Positions 51,623 to 61,267 of a stretch of DNA of 64,000 bases are shown here, piece after piece; position 1 is the first letter of the stretch, and every line of letters starts with the position of its first letter. The stretch comes from Neiella marina (GTDB taxonomy: Bacteria; Pseudomonadota; Gammaproteobacteria; Enterobacterales; Neiellaceae). The translations under genes and the position numbers were made by a program. Where the stretch lies: the NCBI RefSeq assembly GCF_002165625.1, contig NZ_NGNS01000002.1, positions 186,001 through 250,000 on the forward strand, written 5' to 3'. The notes beneath the pieces were generated by a model, which searched no databases, was not told where the DNA came from, and was given only the letters and a program-made list of their open reading frames with translations.

Positions 51623-52270
51623 ATGAAAACTTTATCCGAACGACTAAACCATGCCTTGCAGCTTACTGGGGTGACTCAGTCTGAGTTGGCTCGTCGCATT
51701 GGTATCAAACAGCAGTCGATCAGCCAGATTTGCTCTGGTAAATCGGCTAGGTCTCGTTACACCATGCAGATCGCGGAGGCGCTTCGCGTGAATGCTCATT
51801 GGCTCGCCACAGGTGATGGCGAGATTGGCTTGGGGGTCGGTAATGTAGAAGTCGGGCCTGATATTAAGGGAAGAATTCCTCTCATTAACTGGGTTCAGGC
51901 CGGTGATTGGACTGAAATAGCGGAGGGATTTGCCCATGAAGATGCTGAGGAGTGGCGTGAAGTCACTGGGAAAGCACATGAGGGTTGTTTCGCACTTCGC
52001 GTAAAAGGCGACAGTATGGAAAATCCAAGCGGAAAAAAATCCATACCTGAGGGAGCAGTGATCGTTGTTGATCCTGAGTTACCTTACTCTTCAGGTTCAT
52101 TGGTTGTTGCGCGTTTGGATGATTCGAAAGAAGCAACCTTTAAGCAGTTGGTTATTGATGGTGAACAGAAGTATCTAAAACCTTTGAACCCGCAATACCC
52201 GGCAATACCGATCAACGGCAACTGCACCATCATCGGTGTAGTACGACAAGCTATCATCGATTTCTGGTAG
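51623..52270 (+). CDS. setR: SOS-cleavable master repressor SetR
   Basis: 215 aa CI/LexA-like. N-terminal HTH ('LTGVTQSELARRIGIKQQSISQICSGK', residues 14-40). Autocleavage site Ala93-Gly94 in 'NWVQAGDW', and the Ser131/Lys174 catalytic dyad ('KGDSMENPSG', 'ATFKQL') of S24 peptidases. It represses the leftward croS-setCD operon until RecA filaments trigger cleavage. The predicted promoter puts the transcription start about at the ATG, with no Shine-Dalgarno, so the mRNA may be leaderless like lambda cI from PRM. Confidence 0.95.
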   Translation: MKTLSERLNHALQLTGVTQSELARRIGIKQQSISQICSGKSARSRYTMQIAEALRVNAHWLATGDGEIGLGVGNVEVGPDIKGRIPLINWVQAGDWTEIAEGFAHEDAEEWREVTGKAHEGCFALRVKGDSMENPSGKKSIPEGAVIVVDPELPYSSGSLVVARLDDSKEATFKQLVIDGEQKYLKPLNPQYPAIPINGNCTIIGVVRQAIIDFW

Positions 52271-52526
52271 CGAAGGAATTTGTGGTTTAGCCACAGTTGT
52301 TCATGAGCTGAAGAAGCAACGATTGCAAACAGCTACAACTGAGCATTGGCGCACGCTGAGAGTAAATGGTAACCGATTAGATAACCATTGATTGTTTATA
52401 AAGTCAAGATCAGCGAAAATAGCGGCCAATTACGATTAACACGACGGATTTGACAAGCGAAGAACTGAAAAGAGAGTACTTCCAAAAGTGTGTACAAATC
52501 CGTGTACAAACTAAAAGAATTTATAC
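52271..52526 (+). promoter_or_regulatory. ICE right-end region supplying the promoter of prfC
   Basis: 256 nt without a gene. It holds an AATGGT/ACCATT inverted repeat (about 52365-52390), a TTGACA at about 52450 that could be a -35 box, and the direct repeat GTGTACAAA at 52490-52498 and 52502-52510 just before prfC. In this family the ICE end provides a new promoter and 5' end for prfC (established); exact boxes here are uncertain. The ATG of prfC has a poor ribosome-binding site. Confidence 0.5.
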
Positions 52527-52640
52527 ATGGCAAACCAAGATTTTCTTAATGAAATCAATAAGCGAAGGACCTTTGCTATCATCTCTCACCCTGACGCCGG
52601 TAAGACCACGATTACCGAAAAAGTGTTGTTGTACGGAAAC
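52527..52640. other. Probable attR region (ICE-chromosome junction inside the 5' end of prfC)
   Basis: SXT/R391 elements integrate by a 17-bp core within the 5' part of prfC. setR lies 257 nt to the left and the intact prfC frame to the right, so the junction must be in the first ~35 codons. The conserved stretch encoding SHPDAGKT (52584-52607) is the likeliest place. The left junction is outside the window, so the core cannot be proved. Confidence 0.5.
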
Positions 52641-54116
52641 CTGATCCAAAAGGCCGGAACGGTGAAAGGACGCGGCTCCGGGCAACATGCCAAATCCGAC
52701 TGGATGGAAATGGAAAAAGAGCGGGGCATTTCGGTCACGACTTCGGTAATGCAGTTCCCATATGGTGATGCCTTGGTCAACTTGCTCGATACACCGGGTC
52801 ACGAAGACTTCTCGGAAGATACTTATCGTACCCTGACTGCGGTGGATTCTTGCTTGATGGTGATCGATGCTGCCAAAGGTGTTGAGGACCGGACCCGCAA
52901 GTTGATGGAAGTGACACGTTTGCGCGATACGCCGATTGTGACTTTCATGAACAAGCTCGACCGTGACATTCGCGACCCGATGGAGTTGCTCGATGAAGTT
53001 GAGAATGAACTCAACATCATGTGCGCGCCGATTACTTGGCCGATCGGTTGTGGTAAAGAGTTCAAAGGTGTTTATCACCTGTTGCGCGATGAAGTGATTC
53101 TTTACTCCAGTGGTCACGGCCACACCATTCAAGACTTAGAAATCGTCAAAGGCCTCGATAACCCTGAACTTGATGACAAGATCGGCGATGGTTTAGCTGA
53201 ACTCTTGCGCGAGGAGTTGGAGCTGGTGGTTGGTGCCTCAAATGAATTCGATCAGGAGTTGTTCGATTCGGGTGAGCTGACGCCAGTGTTCTTCGGTACT
53301 GCATTGGGTAACTTTGGTGTCGACCACATGCTTGATGGCTTGACCGAGTGGGCACCAACGCCGCAGCCGCGTCAGACCGACGAGCGACAAGTGGAAGCCA
53401 GCGAAGAGAAGTTCTCTGGCTTTGTCTTTAAAATCCAGGCCAACATGGATCCAAAGCACCGTGACCGTATTGCCTTTATGCGCATTTGCTCAGGCAAATA
53501 CAGCAAAGGCATGAAGATGCGCCATGTCCGAATTGGTAAAGATGTCAGCATTTCTGATGCCGTGACCTTCTTAGCTGGTGACCGTAGCCATGCCGATGAA
53601 GCCTACCCTGGCGACATTATTGGCCTACACAACCACGGTACGATTCAGATTGGTGATACCTTCTCGCAAGGCGAAGCCTTTAAGTTTACCGGTATTCCGA
53701 ACTTTGCGCCGGAGATGTTCCGCCGTATTCGTTTGAAAGATCCGCTCAAGCAAAAGCAATTGCTCAAAGGTTTGGTTCAGCTTTCAGAAGAGGGCGCGGT
53801 GCAGGTCTTCCGGCCGATTGATAGCAACGACTTGATTGTTGGTGCGGTCGGTGTGCTGCAGTTTGACGTCGTTGTTGCGCGACTGAAAACTGAATATAAA
53901 GTTGATGCGATCTATGAGTCGGTGAGCGTTGCGACGGCTCGGTGGGTTACTTGTGATGACGCCAAGAAGTTGGATGAATTCCAACGCAAAGTGTCGACTA
54001 ACTTAGCGCTCGATGGCGGCGACAATCTGACTTACATTGCGCCGACCATGGTCAACTTGAATTTGGCGATGGAACGCTACCCAGATATTCAATTCCACAA
54101 AACCCGCGAACACTAA
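52527..54116 (+). CDS. prfC: Peptide chain release factor 3 (RF3), ICE target gene
   Basis: 529 aa, full length. GTPase that recycles RF1/RF2 after peptide release. P-loop 'SHPDAGKTT' (residues 20-28), G3 '[11 protein letters not shown]' and G4 'NKLD' present. Frame is intact, so insertion of the ICE has rebuilt a working gene. The first residues '[16 protein letters not shown]' are probably encoded by ICE DNA. Right of this gene the sequence is chromosomal. Confidence 0.96.
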   Translation: MANQDFLNEINKRRTFAIISHPDAGKTTITEKVLLYGNLIQKAGTVKGRGSGQHAKSDWMEMEKERGISVTTSVMQFPYGDALVNLLDTPGHEDFSEDTYRTLTAVDSCLMVIDAAKGVEDRTRKLMEVTRLRDTPIVTFMNKLDRDIRDPMELLDEVENELNIMCAPITWPIGCGKEFKGVYHLLRDEVILYSSGHGHTIQDLEIVKGLDNPELDDKIGDGLAELLREELELVVGASNEFDQELFDSGELTPVFFGTALGNFGVDHMLDGLTEWAPTPQPRQTDERQVEASEEKFSGFVFKIQANMDPKHRDRIAFMRICSGKYSKGMKMRHVRIGKDVSISDAVTFLAGDRSHADEAYPGDIIGLHNHGTIQIGDTFSQGEAFKFTGIPNFAPEMFRRIRLKDPLKQKQLLKGLVQLSEEGAVQVFRPIDSNDLIVGAVGVLQFDVVVARLKTEYKVDAIYESVSVATARWVTCDDAKKLDEFQRKVSTNLALDGGDNLTYIAPTMVNLNLAMERYPDIQFHKTREH

Positions 54117-54157
54117 GCTCCTCTGTGGCTGCCTGATACTTCAATGTCAGCGCAGCC

Positions 54158-54259
54158 AATAAGTAGCACCATTCGGTGACGCTCAAGTCCATCCTTGGAG
54201 CGCTCTACAGCCAGCTTCCATGCTGGCTGAAGCACCTCACACCGCTACTTATTAACTGC
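54158..54259. repeat. 102-bp intergenic repeat, copy A
   Basis: Matches 54495-54596 at 99 of 102 positions by eye. It begins AATAAGTAGC and, near its end, has the exact reverse complement GCTACTTATT (54244-54253); inside is CAGCCAGC-ttccat-GCTGGCTG (54208-54229). The terminal inverted repeats and the internal palindrome suggest a MITE- or REP-like element. Confidence 0.8.
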
Positions 54260-54494
54260 TTCAGCAGATTTAGCTGCGCCGAATTTTACTCTTAGCGGGC
54301 TAGCAATTTCTGGCGAAGGCCTTCTGCAGCATGGATGCTGCAGCAGAGCCTACATGGAAGTATTTACGGCGTGTCTGAGTCAGAGGTTGGTGGCCCGCGT
54401 AGCTAGAGGTGCTATCATGGATGATTTCACGGCGTCACGCGCAATGAACTTTCACTTCGGCTTAGGGCTCTGCTAGCTGAATGGCACAGCAGCT
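54260..54494. other. Spacer between the two repeat copies
   Basis: No gene. Contains CTGCAGCAT-gg-ATGCTGCAG (54324-54343), another palindrome, followed by 'CTACATGGAAGTATTTACGG' text of a kind I associate with dispersed intergenic repeats in Alteromonadales genomes (recollection). Confidence 0.45.
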
Positions 54495-54596
54495 AATAAG
54501 CAGCGCCATTCGGTGACGCTCAAGTCCATCCTTGGAGCGCTCTACAGCCAGCTTCCATGCTGGCTGAAGCACCTCACTCCGCTACTTATTAACTGC
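54495..54596. repeat. 102-bp intergenic repeat, copy B
   Basis: Direct repeat of 54158-54259, offset 337 bp, differing at three positions seen by eye (AATAAGCAGCG for AATAAGTAGCA, and CTCCGC for CACCGC). Same internal palindrome. Lies just downstream of the reverse amylase gene's stop. Confidence 0.8.
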
Positions 54597-54618
54597 CTTA
54601 ACGAGCTATTGAGAGCTG

Positions 54619-56262
54619 CTACTGACGGCGATAGACTTCGACCGATAGCGCAGGCTGCAGCAAGCTGGTTGTGCCGCTGCTAGCTGCGGTAATCGAGCCG
54701 CTGGTCGCAGGATACACTTCCTGCCATTCACTATCGCTATCCAAGTTCAGCGCAATGGATTGTGAACTCGAGCTGTAGTTCAGCACCACCAACAGCTCCT
54801 CATCGCCTTCGGTACGAGTGAAGCTCAATACCGAATTTGAGTTGCTCGACAGTAGCGACAAGTCGCCGGTTTGCAAGGCTGGTTCAGCATTGCGAAGTGC
54901 AATCATCTGCTTGTAGAAGTTGAGTAGTGAGTTGGCATCAGCTTGTTGAGCTTCAACATTGTAATCAGCAACGTTGTTGGCTAAGTCTCGGTATGGTGAG
55001 CTTTCAGTAAAGCCGCCAGTGCGGTTGTCACCGGTCCAGCTCATCGGGGCTCGCAGATCCCAATCATTGCCCTGACCATTGTGATTCATGCCGATTTCTT
55101 CACCGTAATAAATAAACGGAATGCCCGGCAAGGTTAGCAAACTAGCCACCGCCATTTTGTAGCGTGATTCATTGCCATTGAATTGTTCCATCAGTCGGGC
55201 GCCGGCAAATCGGTCATGGTTTGCCAGTACCAATGCTGTGTTATGGAGATTTGGCTGATTGAGGTAGCCGTTAAGGGCTGGGTCTAGCCTGCCTGTTCGT
55301 GCGGTATTAACCAACGCATAGTTCAAGCCAAAGCCAAAGGCCGATCCGCAGACATCATCACTTGCCATTTCAAACGAATGACTTGGAGATTCACAGACCA
55401 TATAGCGGTTTTGGTATTGGCCAACGTTGTCCTGAATTTGCTTCAGAATCGAGAAGGTTTCTGGGTGGCCTTCTAATTGACCATCGTCACCTTCGACCAA
55501 ATGAGACACAGCATCAAAACGAAAACCATCAACTCCGAGGTTGAGCCAATAGCGCTGTGAATTGTAGTGATAATCGAGCACATCGGGGTTTTGTAAATTA
55601 AAGTCTGGCATTTGATCCCAGAAAATCCCGAAGTAATATGCGCCATTGCGGCTATGCCAAGTATCTCCCGATCCCCAGGGTTGTGGCCAATAGACGTAGT
55701 CATCGCGCCACATGTACCAATCACGCTTATCTTCAATGCTGTCGACTGAGTCCAAGAACAATGGGTTTTGTGCCGCACTGTGGTTAATCACATAGTCGAT
55801 GATGACACCGATACCACGGGCATGGGCTTCATCTAAAAAGCGCTTAAAGCTTGCAGCATCGCCATAGTCTTGTTCATAGCCGCGATAGTCAGTGACCGCA
55901 TAGCCATGGTCACGATCCTGGCTGCTCATGGTTGGCATCAGCCAAATACCTTTGACCCCCAACGATTCGATGTAATCGAGCTTTGCCGTCAAACCGTCAA
56001 AGTCGCCATAGCCATCACCATTGCTATCGAAATAGGAGCGCACGAAGATTTCTAGAAATACCCCTTTTCGATACCAATCGGCAGGCAACCCCGTATCGTT
56101 ATCTTCAAAAGCCACAGCGCTCATATCGAGGCTGTCACTTTTTGGGGTTGTAGGATTAGCTGGCGAGGAGCTTGAGCCGCCCCCGCCGCAAGCGGAAATT
56201 AAGGCAGCCGAAACCGCCAAAGCAACTGCGGGCAGTCGCCATGTTGTGTTATTACCTAGCAT
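54619..56262 (-). CDS. GH13 alpha-amylase-like lipoprotein
   Basis: About 547 aa from ATG 56262 (a GTG four codons earlier is possible). Lipoprotein signal 'ALISACGGGG' then a Ser-rich linker. GH13 motifs: 'GIGVIIDYVINHSA' (region I), 'GVDGFRFDAVSHL' with the Asp nucleophile (region II), 'YMVCESPS' with the acid/base Glu (region III) and 'LANHDR' (region IV). A C-terminal beta domain follows ('LVVLNYSSSSQSIALNL'). Surface or periplasmic starch or oligosaccharide hydrolase; the exact specificity (alpha-amylase, oligo-glucosidase) cannot be set. Confidence 0.88.
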   Translation of the reverse strand: MLGNNTTWRLPAVALAVSAALISACGGGGSSSSPANPTTPKSDSLDMSAVAFEDNDTGLPADWYRKGVFLEIFVRSYFDSNGDGYGDFDGLTAKLDYIESLGVKGIWLMPTMSSQDRDHGYAVTDYRGYEQDYGDAASFKRFLDEAHARGIGVIIDYVINHSAAQNPLFLDSVDSIEDKRDWYMWRDDYVYWPQPWGSGDTWHSRNGAYYFGIFWDQMPDFNLQNPDVLDYHYNSQRYWLNLGVDGFRFDAVSHLVEGDDGQLEGHPETFSILKQIQDNVGQYQNRYMVCESPSHSFEMASDDVCGSAFGFGLNYALVNTARTGRLDPALNGYLNQPNLHNTALVLANHDRFAGARLMEQFNGNESRYKMAVASLLTLPGIPFIYYGEEIGMNHNGQGNDWDLRAPMSWTGDNRTGGFTESSPYRDLANNVADYNVEAQQADANSLLNFYKQMIALRNAEPALQTGDLSLLSSNSNSVLSFTRTEGDEELLVVLNYSSSSQSIALNLDSDSEWQEVYPATSGSITAASSGTTSLLQPALSVEVYRRQ

Positions 56263-56387
56263 TTTTGTTACCACGTTATTTTTGTTTATATGAACAACAG
56301 TCTTTGTGCTGTTGTTTCTAGCCGTGGTTATGATTACTTAGTTGAAGCGTTTTATCTATTGAGGGGGTCACAGACGGGCGATTGCGA

Positions 56388-56852
56388 TTACTTGCCAATG
56401 CGGCCTTCGTCGAGTCGCAGGGTGTAGTGATCGAATTGGCTGATTCGGCTAAATCCGCAGCTTTCGTATAGGCTTTTGCCGGCGTCATTATCGGCAGCAA
56501 TAGCAAGTTTGAGGGCTAATGCGTTGCTTTGGCCACCAAACTCAACAACCTTATCTAACAAGGCTTTGGCATAGCCACTGGCTCGGTAGGTTGGATCAAT
56601 GAAGACATCGTTGAGGATCCACACTCGGCGCATCGACACGGAAGAATAGGTGGGATAAAGCTGAGCGAAGCCTGCAGGCTGGTTTGAGCTACTCATGACC
56701 AGGAAAATGACCGACTCTTCATTCCATAGGCGATCGCGAATAAACCGCTTAGCGGTTGAGAGATCGCCATGTTGGCCATAAAATTGTCTATATTTGTCAA
56801 ATAGTTCGCCTAGATCATCGATGTGACTGAGATCGGCTCTGACTATTTTCAT
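56388..56852 (-). CDS. GNAT-family N-acetyltransferase
   Basis: 154 aa from ATG 56852 (AGGAG 9 nt upstream). GNAT fold: 'FIDPTYRASGYAKALLDKVVEFG' is the acetyl-CoA-binding motif A and 'YESCGFSRI' the C-terminal motif B. Substrate unknown. It is divergent from the yjjV-like gene with a 47-nt gap. Confidence 0.85.
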   Translation of the reverse strand: MKIVRADLSHIDDLGELFDKYRQFYGQHGDLSTAKRFIRDRLWNEESVIFLVMSSSNQPAGFAQLYPTYSSVSMRRVWILNDVFIDPTYRASGYAKALLDKVVEFGGQSNALALKLAIAADNDAGKSLYESCGFSRISQFDHYTLRLDEGRIGK

Positions 56853-56899
56853 ACAACAAACTCCTGTGACGTCGCGCACATTTTGCGCGTATTACTGCC

Positions 56900-57712
56900 A
56901 TGAATCAAGTCCTTAAACAGAATGCTCTGCTGCAGTTGTTTGACAGCCACTGCCATTTCGATTTTCCAGCGTTCGATCATGATCGGGTGCAAGTGCTACA
57001 GCAATGTCGCCAGTCTGGAGTGGCGAGTATGCTGATTCCCGCGGTGCATAGCGGCAGCTGGCAACAGGTGATTGAGTTGTCTCAGAGAGATGATTTAGTC
57101 TGCGCGTTGGGCCTCCATCCATATTGGACCGAGCGTCATCAAGACACCGATATTAAGCTGCTTGCTAATCAAGTTGAGCGACTCATGGCTGGGTCCAATA
57201 ATCCTCTAGTTGCCATTGGTGAATGCGGGTTAGATGCGATTGCGGCACCACATCTAATGAGCAAGCAAATTGATTTACTGATTGCACAGTTGGCATTAGC
57301 CAAACAGTTTGAGTTACCGGTGGTACTGCATGTCCGAAAAGCGCACTCAGAGCTACAACAACTACTGAAACAGTTTTCTGGCCTCAGAGGCGTTGTCCAT
57401 GCTTTTTCAGGCAGTGTTGAACTTGGTCAAAGTTATATTCGATTGGGGATGAAGCTAGGAATTGGTGGCACCATCACTTACCCTCGCGCCAACAAAACCC
57501 GGCAAGCGGTTAGTCAACTGCCGCTGGAATCTTTGTTGTTGGAAACCGATGCGCCAGATATGCCAATGCAGGGGCGACAAGGTCAGCGTAACTCCCCGCT
57601 TTACTTACCCACGGTGCTCGAACAATTGACCGATTTGAGGCCTGAGTCGATGGTAGTGATTGCTGATCGTTTGTGGCGCAATAGTCAGGAATTGTTTGGC
57701 CGCATCAGTTAA
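56900..57712 (+). CDS. yjjV: TatD-family metal-dependent hydrolase, YjjV-like
   Basis: 270 aa. Metal ligands: 'FDSHCHFDF' (His-x-His near residues 17-19), 'ALGLHPYW', 'GECGLD', 'VLHVRKAH', 'VVHAFSG' and 'LLLETDAPDMPMQGRQGQ'. The ending motif and neighbourhood of prfC and deoC agree with YjjV of E. coli, which is also near these genes. A deoxyribonuclease or esterase activity is known for TatD relatives but not fixed here. Converges on the next gene with a 2-nt gap. Confidence 0.88.
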   Translation: MNQVLKQNALLQLFDSHCHFDFPAFDHDRVQVLQQCRQSGVASMLIPAVHSGSWQQVIELSQRDDLVCALGLHPYWTERHQDTDIKLLANQVERLMAGSNNPLVAIGECGLDAIAAPHLMSKQIDLLIAQLALAKQFELPVVLHVRKAHSELQQLLKQFSGLRGVVHAFSGSVELGQSYIRLGMKLGIGGTITYPRANKTRQAVSQLPLESLLLETDAPDMPMQGRQGQRNSPLYLPTVLEQLTDLRPESMVVIADRLWRNSQELFGRIS

Positions 57713-57714
57713 CG

Positions 57715-58407
57715 TTATGCCAGCAAGCTGTGACGATGAACGCCAAATTCAGCGAGTAGCGACCAAAGACTTTCCGGATCAGCATAGTCTTCTAAGGTGT
57801 GACAAACGCCCAGCGAGCGTAAATTTTCGGTTTCTGCACCAACGCCAATAAAGTGGTAACCCAGTTCTCGCGAGCAGCGCACATCCCAACTACCATCGCC
57901 AATGTAGATGACACTATCAAAGCGATTGATGCCATAACATTGCGCCGCTCTTTTCTCGGCGAGTTGCATTATTTGTTGACGACTGTGAGCATCAGAAGCT
58001 GTCGCCATTGGAATGCCATCAACCACTACGCCACTGTGTTCTAATTTGATCAGAGCGCTATCGCGCCAACAACCGGTGGCGATGGCCAATGCAATGCCTG
58101 CCTGTTTCAGTTGTTGCAACATGACGGGTGCGCCAGTAAGTGGCGCGAATAAGCTCGGATCATTTGCTTGCATGGTCCGCAAACGAATAGCGAAGTGGCA
58201 TTCAGCTTCGGTTGCCAAGGTCAGTGGTAGTTGATTGTTGCTGAGGATTTCTTCTGTCACCGCGGAGTCGGTCACATGGGTGTAGTTTTGCCAGTCAGTG
58301 TCGACATCCAATCCGGTGATGTGTTTCATGGTGGCGGCATAGCATGCCTGATCGTATTGACATGAGCGAGTCAGGGTTCCATCAACATCAAACATGACTA
58401 AATGCAT
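57715..58407 (-). CDS. HAD-superfamily phosphatase (phosphoglycolate phosphatase-like)
   Basis: 230 aa from ATG 58407 (AGGAAG upstream). HAD motif I 'MFDVDGTLT', motif II near 'AIATGCWR', and motif III/IV '[18 protein letters not shown]'. Cytoplasmic; substrate unknown. Confidence 0.83.
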   Translation of the reverse strand: MHLVMFDVDGTLTRSCQYDQACYAATMKHITGLDVDTDWQNYTHVTDSAVTEEILSNNQLPLTLATEAECHFAIRLRTMQANDPSLFAPLTGAPVMLQQLKQAGIALAIATGCWRDSALIKLEHSGVVVDGIPMATASDAHSRQQIMQLAEKRAAQCYGINRFDSVIYIGDGSWDVRCSRELGYHFIGVGAETENLRSLGVCHTLEDYADPESLWSLLAEFGVHRHSLLA

Positions 58408-58520
58408 GGTATAACTTCCTGGCAGTTGAAAATTCAACAAGCCCTAGACTATCGATTTTGACGTTGAAGACAAGCGTGAAGGATGAAAATTGCTATGACC
58501 AAGGGCAACGAGGAAATACA

Positions 58521-58976
58521 GTGAAAATATGGGTAGATGCCGACGCCTGCCCGGGCGTGATCAAAGAAGTGTTGTTTCGTGCCGCAGAGAGAACCGCAAC
58601 TGAAACCACCTTAGTTGCCAATCATTCGATGCGGGTGCCTGCTACCAAGTGGGTCCGACTAGTACAGGTGGCCAGTGGTCATGATGTCGCCGACCATGAG
58701 ATTGTCAGGCGCTCAGAAACTGGTGATCTAGTAATCACTGCCGATATTCCACTGGCAGCAGAGCTTATCGACAAAGGCGTGAAAGTGCTGAATCCAAGAG
58801 GCGAGTGGTATAGCGAAGCCAATGTCAAAGCGCGCTTAAACATTCGCGATTTTATGGACACAATGCGGGCTTCTGGAGTGGCAACTGGTGGGCCACCGCC
58901 AATCTCGCAGACCGAAAGGCGAGACTTTGCTAATCACCTTGACCGTTGGTTAGCGCAGAATAAGCGCATCACCTAG
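58521..58976 (+). CDS. yaiI: UPF0178 protein YaiI
   Basis: 151 aa from GTG 58521, which follows GAGGAAA and gives the conserved start '[23 protein letters not shown]'. Typical YaiI/YqxD features: '[18 protein letters not shown]' and '[15 protein letters not shown]'. This is a PIN-like nuclease fold family with Asp clusters; role unproven. Confidence 0.88.
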   Translation: MKIWVDADACPGVIKEVLFRAAERTATETTLVANHSMRVPATKWVRLVQVASGHDVADHEIVRRSETGDLVITADIPLAAELIDKGVKVLNPRGEWYSEANVKARLNIRDFMDTMRASGVATGGPPPISQTERRDFANHLDRWLAQNKRIT

Positions 58977-59072
58977 ATGAACATGGGTTGATATCTACAG
59001 CGTTTGCTAACATGATTGAAAACACTCATAAAATCTTGATGTTGCATGTAACTTGAGCTGGGATGGGCGGCG

Positions 59073-59549
59073 ATGAAACCGATCTACTTGGTTGATTGGG
59101 GCGATACCTTGATGACCGATTTACCGGGCATGGTTGGTAAAATGTGCGATTGGCCTCGGGTTGAGGTGATCGAAGGAGCAGAACTGGCGCTAAAGTTTTT
59201 GTCCGAGCGAGGCGACGTCTACATTGCCTCTGGGGCGAAAGAATCGACGCCCGCAGATATCCGTCAGGTATTTGAGCGAGCAAACTTGGCGCACTTTATC
59301 GCAGGTTACTTTTGCCCAGTCGATGTTGGCCTGCAAAAGGGCTCACCGGCTTTTTTGCTGCGTATTATGATTCGGCTCAAATGCCCGCCAGACATGATTA
59401 CAGTGATTGGTGATAGCCTCAGGCGGGATGTACAGCCGGCAACAGTGATTGGCATGAAAGCCATCTGGTTCCGCCGTAACCGAATGGAGCCAGCGCCAGC
59501 AGATGTGCTCACTATCGACCGCTTGGAACAGCTTACTCAGCTTTACTAG
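59073..59549 (+). CDS. HAD-superfamily hydrolase
   Basis: 158 aa. 'YLVDWGDTLMTDL' (motif I), 'VYIASGAKES' (motif II) and 'MITVIGDSLRRDVQPATVIGMKAIWF' (motif III/IV). No cap domain of size, so a compact HAD phosphatase. Substrate unknown. Confidence 0.82.
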   Translation: MKPIYLVDWGDTLMTDLPGMVGKMCDWPRVEVIEGAELALKFLSERGDVYIASGAKESTPADIRQVFERANLAHFIAGYFCPVDVGLQKGSPAFLLRIMIRLKCPPDMITVIGDSLRRDVQPATVIGMKAIWFRRNRMEPAPADVLTIDRLEQLTQLY

Positions 59550-59635
59550 GGCTGGGTACTGATTGCTATCGATTGATTCATGGGAGAAAATATCTAGCAC
59601 TCCAAATTGTTGCAACAGCCAACCCGGAACTCAGA

Positions 59636-61264
59636 TTGAACAAAGCCATTCGCCAACAGTTTCCAGCACTTCATCAACGAATCAACGGCCAACCGCTTGC
59701 CTACCTTGATAGTGCCGCAACATGCCAAAAACCTGCGCCAGTCGTCGCAACAATCCAGCAGTTCTATCGTCGCGATAATGCCAATGTGCATCGCGCTGGA
59801 TACACGATTGCGGCGCGAGCAACTGAGCAATTTGAGCAAGCGCGGGCCACCGTTGCTAACTATTTTGGCATGCCGGCAAAGAATCTGGTTTGGACCAGAG
59901 GATGTACTGAGGCAATTAACTTGGTTGCTTTCAGCTGGGCTATTCACCACGTCAATGCTGGCGACTTAGTGCTTGTCAGTGGCCTCGAGCATCATGCCAA
60001 CTTAATTCCTTGGCAGCAGGTGTGTCGTACCAAAAGCGCTGAGTTAGCGATCATTCCAGTGCTGGCCAACGGCGAATTGGATCAACAAGTGTTTCAGCAG
60101 CAATTACGGCGCCGACCGAAATTGGTGGCACTCACTCATGTCTCTAACGTGTTGGGCACCATTAACCCAGTTGCTGAAATGGTCGCTTTGGCTCATCAGT
60201 ATGAAGCTCGTGTGTTGATTGATGGGGCTCAGGCTGCCGCTCATTTGACTCTCGATGTCGCCAAATTAGCCGCCGACTTCTATACCTTCTCTGGCCATAA
60301 AATGTATGGCCCGACCGGGATTGGCGGGGTGTTGATGAGCGATGAAATGCTTGCTCAATGTCAGCCTTGGCAAACGGGCGGCGAAATGGTGGCCGAGGTT
60401 AGCTATCAAACAGCAAGCTGGGCTGAGCCACCTTATTGTTTTGAAGCCGGCACACCAAATATCGCTGGAGCGATTGGCCTAGCCAGTGCTATCTCATTTT
60501 TGCAACAACTACCCGACGGCTGGCAACAACACGAAGCCGAGTTACTCAGCTATGCCAAGCAGCGCCTGGCGGCTATTGATGGCATCAGCTTGATTGGAGA
60601 GCCTGATGAACAAGTGGCTGTGCAGTCGTTCATTAGCACCAAAATTCATCCACAAGATCTGGCCCAGTACCTTGACCAATATGGCGTTGCTGTTCGCCTT
60701 GGTAAGCACTGCGCGCACCCATTGTTGAGCGCGCTTGGAGTGGCAGCGACATTGCGATTGTCGCTGGCCTGTTATTCCAATCGGCAAGATATTGATCAGC
60801 TGGTCGCGGCGATTGAAGCAGCTCACCAAGACGATGTCGATATTACCTCGCTGGCCGAGGCTGAGCGTTGCGATCTGGATTCAGCAAAAGTCGAAGTGGC
60901 CGAAGCTAAAAATTGGCAACAAACACTCACTGCGTTAATCACCCTAGGCAAAGCGTTGCCATTATCACTACGAGCTAAGCGGCAACCCCAATATCTGGTC
61001 CGTGGCTGTGAGAGTGCAACTTGGCTCGAGGTCAGGCAAACGGAAGCCGGTTGGCAATGCCTTGTCGACAGCGAGGCCAATGTTGTCCGCGGTATTCTGC
61101 ATTTGCTAGCGATGGACTTTAATCAGCAAGCAGTTAGCGAGCAGCAATGTTTCGATGCCGAAGGCTGGCTAGCGCAGCAAGGGTTTCACAAACAGTTATC
61201 AATGACTCGGCAAAGTGGCGTTGCTGCTGCTTTGTTGCAGCTCCAGCGCCAACTAGTGCAGTAG
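59636..61264 (+). CDS. csdA: CsdA-CsdE fusion: cysteine desulfurase joined to its sulfur acceptor
   Basis: About 542 aa from TTG 59636 (a TTG at 59573 would add 21 residues; both starts are weak). The N-terminal ~400 residues are a class V desulfurase: PLP Lys222 in 'FSGHKMYGP' and catalytic Cys359 in 'LGKHCAHP'. The C-terminal ~130 residues are a SufE/CsdE domain with acceptor Cys458 in 'VRGCESATWLEV' and 'VVRGILHLLAMD'. In E. coli CsdA and CsdE are separate and pass sulfur toward TcdA/CsdL-linked tRNA modification. Here one chain combines both and the tcdA gene converges on it 3 nt away. Confidence 0.88.
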   Translation: MNKAIRQQFPALHQRINGQPLAYLDSAATCQKPAPVVATIQQFYRRDNANVHRAGYTIAARATEQFEQARATVANYFGMPAKNLVWTRGCTEAINLVAFSWAIHHVNAGDLVLVSGLEHHANLIPWQQVCRTKSAELAIIPVLANGELDQQVFQQQLRRRPKLVALTHVSNVLGTINPVAEMVALAHQYEARVLIDGAQAAAHLTLDVAKLAADFYTFSGHKMYGPTGIGGVLMSDEMLAQCQPWQTGGEMVAEVSYQTASWAEPPYCFEAGTPNIAGAIGLASAISFLQQLPDGWQQHEAELLSYAKQRLAAIDGISLIGEPDEQVAVQSFISTKIHPQDLAQYLDQYGVAVRLGKHCAHPLLSALGVAATLRLSLACYSNRQDIDQLVAAIEAAHQDDVDITSLAEAERCDLDSAKVEVAEAKNWQQTLTALITLGKALPLSLRAKRQPQYLVRGCESATWLEVRQTEAGWQCLVDSEANVVRGILHLLAMDFNQQAVSEQQCFDAEGWLAQQGFHKQLSMTRQSGVAAALLQLQRQLVQ

Positions 61265-61267
61265 TCG

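Noticed and set aside
1-52526. Antibiotic-resistance cargo
   Set aside because: No resistance gene, integron or insertion sequence is visible in the part of the ICE covered; such cargo, if any, lies left of the window.
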